NCBI GenBank assembly: GCA_001598975.1
Contig: BBXU01001862.1
Span: forward strand, 1 to 42,273
From: Parachlorella kessleri
Lineage: Eukaryota; Chlorophyta; Trebouxiophyceae; Chlorellales; Chlorellaceae
Length of the DNA stretch: 42,273 nucleotides
Reading direction: 5' to 3'
Positions 35,150 to 42,273 of this stretch are shown in pieces. The notes below the pieces were generated by a model. The model searched no databases and was not told the origin of the DNA. It saw only the letters and a list, made by a program, of their open reading frames with translations. The position numbers and the translations under genes are program-made. Every line of letters starts with the position of its first letter. The stretch's first letter is position 1.

Positions 35150-38100
35150 CTACATCACTTTGCTATCAATCCTGCCTCCGCTTTGAGGAGGCTTCTGCTC
35201 TGACAGTGCTTCGCAGACTTGGCCATGCTGCACCCAATGCTGCCGCTGGCACTCCCTGCTGCAGTAGCGCACCACACCGCACCCGCCGCATCGCCTGCCG
35301 CGCAGCCGCCCCTCGCTGCAGCCGCGCATGTTGGTGCACAGTAGGTTGGCGCACGGCCGCAGGGCCACCATTCTGGCGTTAACCAGTTCCTGCTCCTTTT
35401 CCTGCCCCAGGCGCTGCTCCAGTGAACCCTGGCTGCTACATTGCGCTTCCCTGGCAGCTTCTAATGCAGCTGCTGTGCTGAGCAAGACAGGCAGCAGCCC
35501 CTGCTCCACGCTGAGCTCCCAGAAGCGTCTTGAACGGAGCTGTGCCTTCGTGGCTTGCCCTACCAGTGCGCGGTAGCTGGCTAAAGGGGCTGGGTCAAGA
35601 GTGCCAGGGTTGGCCATCAAATGCTCCGTGACTGCCAGGAGTAATGCCTGCAAGCTCCCTGCTAGGTCAGGCTTCTGCATGCGGAGGGGGAAGCAAGGCA
35701 GACACATGCGGTCAGCAACATAGCAAGGGTTGATGCAGGTGGCAAGTCCTGCCGTGTGTTGCAGCGCATGCAGCCCCATATGGTGTGCATTCTGACAATC
35801 CCACGCGTGCACCACCGCGGACACTGTGAAGTGTAGCGGCGTGCTCCACCTCAGCACAACACAATCTTTGCCAGGGTATGGGGCTGTCACTGGGCTGACA
35901 GGAAGGACGGGTAAGCACACCATTGCCATTCACCCAATAGTGCCTTGGGGCCCCTTTGTAGGCTGACATGCCCATGACATGCAACCCTCGGCGCTCACCA
36001 ACCCACGCCCCTGAGAGGTGTTCACAAAGCGCCTCTCACAGCAAGGGCCTGATGGACATATAACCACTCAACTATTTCACCGTTGATACCTCTTGGCATC
36101 CACATCCTAGATGAGAGCTTGATATGAACTCAATCAGAGGCCAGGGGTGTGCAGCATGCACCGGGTACCTGCTGTTGGTGGGGCGCTCTGGTTGGTATGC
36201 TGGTGGACTTGACACGTGCCACGAGCTTCCGGATCAAGCCATCATCGATGAGGAGCACTGCCAGCCTGCAAGGCAGAGTCCATGAGTAGCAGCGCAGGAA
36301 AGGCCACAGTGCACTGCCTGCCGATCCTCAGGACACATGAAGGACAGACTTGACATGTCAATGGCATTGGGTCACCTGGACCGGACCTTCTCACGCGTCA
36401 CCTTCAAACGGCAGCCTTACCTGTGCCCGTGAACGCCCTGCATGTAGATCTTGGCCTGGTCGAGCAGCGTCGCCAGGAGAGACACCGTTATGTCTTGCGC
36501 TGGACATCCCTGGAGAAGCCAGCAGTGGAGCAGCGCCTTCTTTGACCACTACGGATGTTCCCACCGAATTTCCACGGGTGAAGTGCAAGTTCTCCAGCAG
36601 ATTCGGCTGATTTGTGTGCATTTGTGGCTCGTGACATCAGTTGGTGCAACACAGGCGTGCTCTAAATACAAGAAGGACCAATTAAAAAATTAAGCCACAA
36701 AACCTTTGGGACATATGTAATGAACTCCTGGGCTTGGAATGAAGTTGCATCGATTTGATAGTCTGCAGAAACAAACATCACGCTATTAGCACTGCCCCAT
36801 TCAACCTGGACTTGCAGAAACAGTACTGTTACTGTCGATGCAAGTCCAATCCCCTCCTCACCAGTGCCGCCTTCATAGCCGTCAAGGTAGTCTTCGTGAT
36901 CTCATCGTAAGCGACTGCTGGGTGATCTTCAAACAGCAGTGCCCAGCCAAGTACTGGCAGCCACATGTACAAGCTTGCCTCCCCAGGAATGGTGGATGGA
37001 AACGACAGCATAGTCTTCATTGCTGCGTGCATGGAAGCCACCAGGAAGCGCCTGCGCCACAGCTATTTTAGCTTGTGAAGGGGGCTCCCACATGTAAGCA
37101 ACTCAGATGTGTAGTCAGTGCTTGCCAATGTCTCGTGGCTAGCTTAGGCGTCAGTGGCAAGACATATAGCTCAAATGGGTACAAGTCGTAACGCCATGCC
37201 AAAAAAGGCTCAACTAGCGTTGCTAGTCCCGCCGCAAAGCGGACAGGCAAGTGAAAGGATTCCTTACTAAGCCCTGGCGGAACAACAATGCCAGCACTTG
37301 CGGATTGCAGGGGTGACGGCTGCGAAGCAAGGCGATGCCAGCATGCTGAGTCTGGGTCCAACTTACCGCTGTGTGCTGGGGCAATGCAGGCTGCCAAAGG
37401 ACATCAGAGCTGCGGAATAGGATTGGTCCACAGCTGCCTGCATACTCCTCATGATAGCCTCGCAATACTTCCAAACGAAGCTGCCAGGACGGGCCGATGC
37501 AGCCAGGCTGACGACTGTCAGTGCCAGCTTCACAGCCGACAGCCCCATGTTGCAAGCTGCAGACTTGAGCGAGTCCTGAAGCAGGAAGCGCCGTGGCCCC
37601 CTGTACTGCTCTGCCAATGCCATGGGGCAGGCGTGGCCCAGCACTTCTGCCAACTTCATACAGGGCACGGACAACTTGGCTGCAACCTCATCTGTCTTCT
37701 CTGCTGCCAGCTTGACGCAGGCAGCGGCCGTGCGCAAGGCCGCCTCGGCTGCCCCTGCTGCAGCTGCCGGCAGGTCTGGGGCGCCCTCCAGGCCGGAACC
37801 AGTGGTACCCGATAGCCACAGACTGCTGTCTTGTTTATTATCCAGGGACAGCAGCTGGAGTGCCGGAAGTGCTGTAGTTCCGAGCCAGCTGGTTGCTGCA
37901 GCACCAGCCGCCCCCTCCCCTGCTGCAGCATCGACTAGGTACCCCAGTGCCGCAAGGCCGAGAGTGAGTGCTTCCATGCAAGACTGCACCCGCTTCGGGG
38001 TAGCTCCGCCCTGCTCAAGACTAAGCCTACATACTATAAACAGCGTTCCCGCACAACCGCCCAAGGCCTGGCACAGCTTCTTGCGGCTGCAGTTGCTGGC

Positions 38101-39653
38101 AGGCGCTCCCTGCTGAGGCTGCAGCAGGCGCAGCAGGCGAAGGGTGCCAGCTGTCAGCAAGGCCGTAGTACTGCGCTGGCCGCCCAGGGGCCAGGGCACG
38201 GCGTTGCTCATTGCCGCAAGCATCTGGAGCGCCCCTGGCATGGGTGGTTGAACCAGGTGCAGGGTAGCGGTCCTGGCGGCTGCTGCCAGAAGGCACCACT
38301 GGCCTGCCCAGGCCAGGCTGCGGCCGGTTTGAGGGACTGATAGGAGGTGCATCGCGCATGCATCTACCAGCCTCTGGAGGCAGTTCCAGTACGTGAGGTT
38401 GCGTGGGTTTGAGTCCCAGCCCTTCAGCAGGGGCAGCGCTGAGGCGTCTGCAGGATACAGCTGGTAAAGGAGCGAGGCAAGCACCTTCCACAGGTGCTGG
38501 TTTTTACTGACAGACCCTGCGGCCATGGCAGAACAGTCATGTTCAGTTGAACATGGGGGTACTCCCCAGTGGCATGATGTGCTCTTGAAGGTGCGAAAGG
38601 TACCATTGGTCAGGTGCGGCTTTGACTAGAAGACACTGCATTGCTCACACGATTCCACTTACTATAGTTATAAGCAGGCAATAAGGTTGGATGTGGTCGG
38701 GAGTGGGTGAATCACAGGCTGCTGTTGGTGTGAATGATTTAGATTCCTTGAAAAGACCGACCTACCTGGGAAACCCTTCTCCAGCGCATCCAGTGCCTCC
38801 AGGGTGTTGTACCAAAACCCAACCAGCTTCATGGGCTCGCAAACCGTGCGCTGCAACGCCTGCTGCAGCTGGGTCCCTGCCTCCTGCCGCAGCAGCTGGC
38901 AGCAGTCGCCAACAGCGGCGAGATGGATGCACAGCACAAGCGCCAGGCAAGCGGGCAAATCAGCTCTGGGTATTGTGCTGGAGAACGCTGCAGCATGGCC
39001 TGCTATCAGCCGCGCTGACTCGCTCCCCAGCCCTAGTGCCACTTGGACGCTGGAAGCCAGTCGGTAAGCATGCGAGGTGCCCAGCTGGCGGCATGCACCA
39101 TCCAGGTGCAGGCAGCGCAGCAAGGCTGACGCTACCAGGCTGCCTGCGGCAACCTGCCGTAGAGCAGCCTCCAGGCTTTTAAGCTCCCCAGGCTTTGTAG
39201 TGGGCAAGCCGAAGCTGCTGAGCAGGGGACAGGAGGGCATGGCAAGCCGAGCAGCAGCAGCTGCCGCTAGGTCACTGCGTTGCACAACCGTCCTTGTCCA
39301 GGTTTGGTAACATGGCAGTGATAGCTAAATACACGGTTTAGCGACCAAAAAAACAACACCCGACGTGTGCTGTGCAGCAGACCGTGCTGGCTACAGGTTG
39401 TTGGGGACATGGAAGGTTATGCTTTCTCTGACCTGCGGAGGAACTCCAGCAGCGTAGCAGTGCAGCCAGAACCGCCTCTGATGAACGCGCCCAGCACCCT
39501 GTCGTGGAAACAATAAGCAGACTCCTCCACCGCTTTCTGGGTACCTGGACCGGTCCCAGGTGCCAAGAAGGCGTCAAGAAAGCGCTGCAAAGCCTCTCTC
39601 AACCCCTGAACCGCGCCGTGGGCCCATGCGTCGGCCACGGGCGCATCTGTCAT
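35150..39653 (-). CDS. MYND-6: C-terminal MYND zinc-finger protein, intact copy
   Basis: Exons: 39653-39433, 39274-38766, 38516-37367, 37051-36862, 36509-36421, 36265-36169 and 35674-35150, total 2781 nt or 926 residues, phases 2,1,2,0,2,0. Start MTDAPVADAW was chosen because it gives a first exon near family length; an in-frame ATG at 39719 is the alternative. Blocks include GSLVASALLRCLHLDGA, GSVSKNQHLWKVLASLLYQL at the exon 3 start, LLTAGTLRLLRLLQ and SAVKLALTVV. Exon 7 begins KPDLAGSLQALLLAVTEHLM, followed by RRFWELSVEQGLLPVLLS, a charged Gln/Glu linker and a complete MYND finger at about residues 860-906 (CSRECQRQHW in the second half). A 20-residue tail follows the finger. It is the sister of MYND-7 (exon 5 89 nt and exon 6 97 nt in both). 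Exons 1 and 2 diverge most from the other copies. Confidence 0.76.
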
Positions 39654-40316
39654 TTGAATGTGCTCACCCCTGGTGCTGCAGCATTTTATGGACTGGAACC
39701 AGTTTCGTTGTGGGTTCATGGGACACCTGTCGGCGCCAGGACAGCATGCAAAGCGTGGCTGATCTTACTGACCACCCCATGCAGCCATGTTGATTCCAGT
39801 ACATTAGGACATTGCAAGCCAATTGGTCAGTTTTGGCCACATTTGGCAGCAGTACTAGTGGCACATGTCTGTGTCACTAGTGTCACCAGTACTGGCAGCA
39901 ATGGCAAGCTCTGGGATGCAGCCCTTGCAACACCAGCAAGCCAAATGAGAGGACTGCTTGCAGCTCAGCCCAGAGGCTCGAGGCTGTACAGCACTGTCTT
40001 CAGATTAGCCCTTACTTCACCGCTTTCGTGCTTGTAAGCTGTTTCCTGCCCTCTGCTAGATGTGCATATCTGCTTACTCACGCAGCTGGCACCCACAAAA
40101 CTTGCTGCTGATTGCTGATTGGCTTAGGTTGCTTCTGCACTTTACAACCGCCCTTGGAACTTAGCTCCCTTAGCATTTCACAAAAAATACAACCATGTCC
40201 AATGGGCCAAGCTCCAAGCCTCAAGGTACACCAGAAGCACAGGCCGCGATACCACAGCACAAATGTCAAGTGGTCCACCTCACCTTATAGGTAGGCCTAC
40301 CTATATCAGCTGGCCT
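39654..40316. other. Intergenic region between MYND-7 and MYND-6
   Basis: Contains the 5' flank of MYND-6 and the 3' flank of MYND-7. Near 40223 the CAAGGTACACCAGAAGC block matches the 3' flanks of MYND-5 and MYND-6. A short palindrome TAGGTAGGCCTACCTA lies at 40289-40304. No gene was seen. Confidence 0.5.
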
Positions 40317-42080
40317 TCAGACCTGAGGCTTCAGTTCTGCCAGTGCTGCACAGACGTGCTTATGCCGTTTCCAGTGCTGCAGCTGGCAATCCCTGCTGCA
40401 GTAGCGCACCACTCCGCACCCGCCGCAGCGCCTGCCATGCAGCCGCCCCTCGCTGCAGCCCTGCACGATGGTGCATAGCAGGTTGCAACCAATTGGCGCA
40501 GGGCCGCATGCCCAGCACCCTGGCATCAACCACTTCCCGTTCCCTTTCCTGCCCCTGGCGCTGCCCCAGAAACTCCTGGCTGCTGCCTTGTGCTCGCCTG
40601 GGGGCTTCTGCTGCAGCTGATGCGCTGAGCAAGGCAGGCAGCAGCCCCTGTTCCACACTGCGCTCCTAAAAGCGTCTAGTACGGAGCTGTGCCGTCGTGG
40701 CTTGGTGCAGCTGCGCTTGGTAGGTTGCTAAAGGGGCTGGGTCAAATTTTCCGGGGTTGGCCAACAGGCGCTCTGTGACAGCCAGGAGAAACGTCTGCAA
40801 GCTCCCTTGCAAGTCAAGTTTCTGCGTGCGGGGAAGGCAGGAAGGGAGACATAGGTAGTCGCAACACAGCAAGGGAGTTGCTGTATGCTGTAGCTGGCAA
40901 GCCCGACCTTGTGTTTTGACGCATGGAGATCCGTCCACAATGCATTCAGGGCACCCAGTCTGCACCCACAGAGGACACCCAGGGCAGGCAGCGGAATATA
41001 CTGGTAGAAGCTGCAGTTGAACCAATGCAACACGCACAGATGGACAGTGGCACTGTCTCCATATCTGGAAATATAGCCGCCAGACATCCCCAGGGCGCAC
41101 TCCTCAAAGAAATGGGAACTTGTCACTCTCCCGGTAGTGCCCGCGTTTTCCAAGGCTCCCACTCAACTAAGCTTGGTTGCAAGTGCCAAAGAGCTTGCGC
41201 AGAAGAGGTTGTGCAAAATGCTCTACCAGTGCGTGACACGCAAGTGCGTACCTGCTGGTGGTCGGGCAATCTGGTTGACCTGCTGGCAGGCTTGACATAT
41301 GCCACCAGCTTTTCCAGGAACCCTTGGTCGGCAAGCAGCACTGCCAGCCTGCGTGGCGAAAGTACAAGGGCATGAAGCGAGGCCAAGTGTACTGTATCCT
41401 TGCAAGGACAATTGTTTGCAGGATAAGGGAGGCCTTCTTGACATCTCAATGGCATTGGATCATTTGACCCAGTCAGCATGGACCCAGGAATCTTGCCTGT
41501 TCCCTTGAGGTCCGAGCATCATGAACTTTGCTTGGTAGAGCAGCCCCAACAGTCCAGCAGTTACTACATCGTGCTCGGGGCATCCCTAGCTAGGGAAGGC
41601 AGCAGTGAAGCAGCGCCTTATGGCAAGAACTAGGGATGTAAGGCCACGAACTTCCATAGAGGGTTGCAACTCATGCTGCCCGCTGACCCACGTGTGTTTG
41701 CGGCTGGTGGCAGGCGTTCAGCAACACACCATGATGTGGCTACAAAATAGGATCACAGTATAGCTGAACCCCCAGTCCTTTTAAACACACATAACTTCAG
41801 CTAAAAAATGCGTACACTCTACTTGTACAAAAACAAAACTTCAAAACGTCCCTGTCCCGCACACTCTTCACGCAAGTCCCATCTCGCCCTTACCAGGGCC
41901 TCCTCCACAGCCGCCATTGTAGTCCTTGCGACGTCCTTGTAGAGAGCTGGTGAGTTATCCTTGGACAGTAAGTCACAGCCAAATGCTGCCAGCCACATGT
42001 ATACCCTTGCCTCAGGAGTGGTGTATGGAAGCAACACCATGGCCTCCATTGCCGCATGCATGGAAGCCACCAGGCAGTGC
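40317..42080 (-). pseudogene. MYND-7: 3' part of a MYND-family copy, disrupted; 5' part beyond the window
   Basis: Four homologous exons are visible: exon 4 at 42080-41894, exon 5 at 41585-41497 (GC donor, AACAG then GCAAGA), exon 6 at 41348-41252 and exon 7 from 40821. Exons 1-3 must lie right of the window; 42081-42273 is intron 3. Exon 4 reads HCLVASMHAAMEAMVLLPYT as in MYND-6. Exon 7 starts KLDLQGSLQTFLLAVTERLL but the TGG of the family RRFWE motif is TAG (40668-40666). Downstream, a 10-bp insertion at 40483-40492 splits the finger after its first ligand, so the first half and the second half (CNLLCTIVQGCSEGRL, ending 40317) are in different frames. Both changes would prevent a functional finger. 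Splicing of exons 4-6 still looks intact, so the decay may be recent or confined to the last exon. Confidence 0.7.
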
Positions 42081-42273
42081 CTGCGCCATGCAAGAGCTGT
42101 AGCCGCTGATAAAAGGGGGCCTGTCACATGTAAAAGACTGATGTAGGTAGAGGTCGCCAATGTCTCATGGCAAGCCTAGGCATCAGTTGCACAAAGTGGT
42201 CCACAGGACACAGCCATGCCAAAAGTGGTTCCAAATACTTGAAGCATGCAAAATGGACACAGCGTAACGAAAA

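Noticed and set aside
7565..42080. Calling the array SMYD-type (SET plus MYND) methyltransferases
   Set aside because: SMYD proteins have the MYND finger embedded in a SET domain near the N-terminus. Here it is at the extreme C-terminus and no SET motifs (such as NHSC or GEE-Y) are present.
1..42273. tRNA, rRNA, CRISPR array or phage-like genes
   Set aside because: Nothing matching tRNA cloverleaf elements, rRNA cores, regular repeat-spacer structure or phage proteins was seen.

Overview
The window is nuclear DNA of a eukaryote, most likely a green alga (Chlorophyta). The evidence is many short introns with GT-AG or occasional GC-AG borders, GC- and CAG-rich Ala/Leu/Gln-rich exons, and an expanded family of MYND zinc-finger proteins of the C-x4-C type common in green algae. 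No bacterial operon structure, rRNA, tRNA or CRISPR array was seen. The lineage call is inference from style and family content, not from a marker gene.

Region 1 (1-6824, + strand) holds the last 14 exons, about 753 residues, of ECM29, the HEAT-repeat adaptor/scaffold of the 26S proteasome. Its 5' part lies left of the window. Several of its introns carry decayed copies of neighbouring exon ends.

Region 2 (7565-42273) is an array of seven paralogous genes, named here MYND-1 to MYND-7. MYND-1, -2 and -3 are on the + strand; MYND-4, -5, -6 and -7 are on the - strand. The two arms converge tail to tail around 24.7-25.4 kb. Every copy fits the same seven-exon plan with intron phases 2,1,2,0,2,0: about 750 residues of Ala/Leu-rich helical sequence with no recognised enzymatic domain, then a last exon with one C-terminal MYND finger. 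By exon length, 2/3, 4/5 and 6/7 form sister pairs and MYND-1 stands alone. Copies 1, 2, 4 and 6 read intact (942, 897, 898 and 926 residues). Copy 3 has two single-base deletions and has lost the first zinc ligand. Copy 5 has a one-base shift in exon 2. Copy 7, whose exons 1-3 lie beyond the right edge, has a nonsense codon and a 10-bp insertion inside the finger. This is birth-and-death evolution caught in progress.

Region 3 (16660-20258) is a 3.6-kb insertion between MYND-2 and MYND-3. It has perfect 33-bp terminal inverted repeats beginning CACTG, a 3-bp target duplication (GCA) and subterminal repeats. These are hallmarks of a CACTA (En/Spm) DNA transposon, probably non-autonomous. The spacer between MYND-1 and MYND-2 is a paralogous empty site that confirms the insertion point.

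The MYND proteins are probably protein-protein adaptors; their partners cannot be inferred. ECM29 appears to be only a positional neighbour. All exon borders come from splice consensus, phase agreement and comparison among the seven paralogs, without transcript data.
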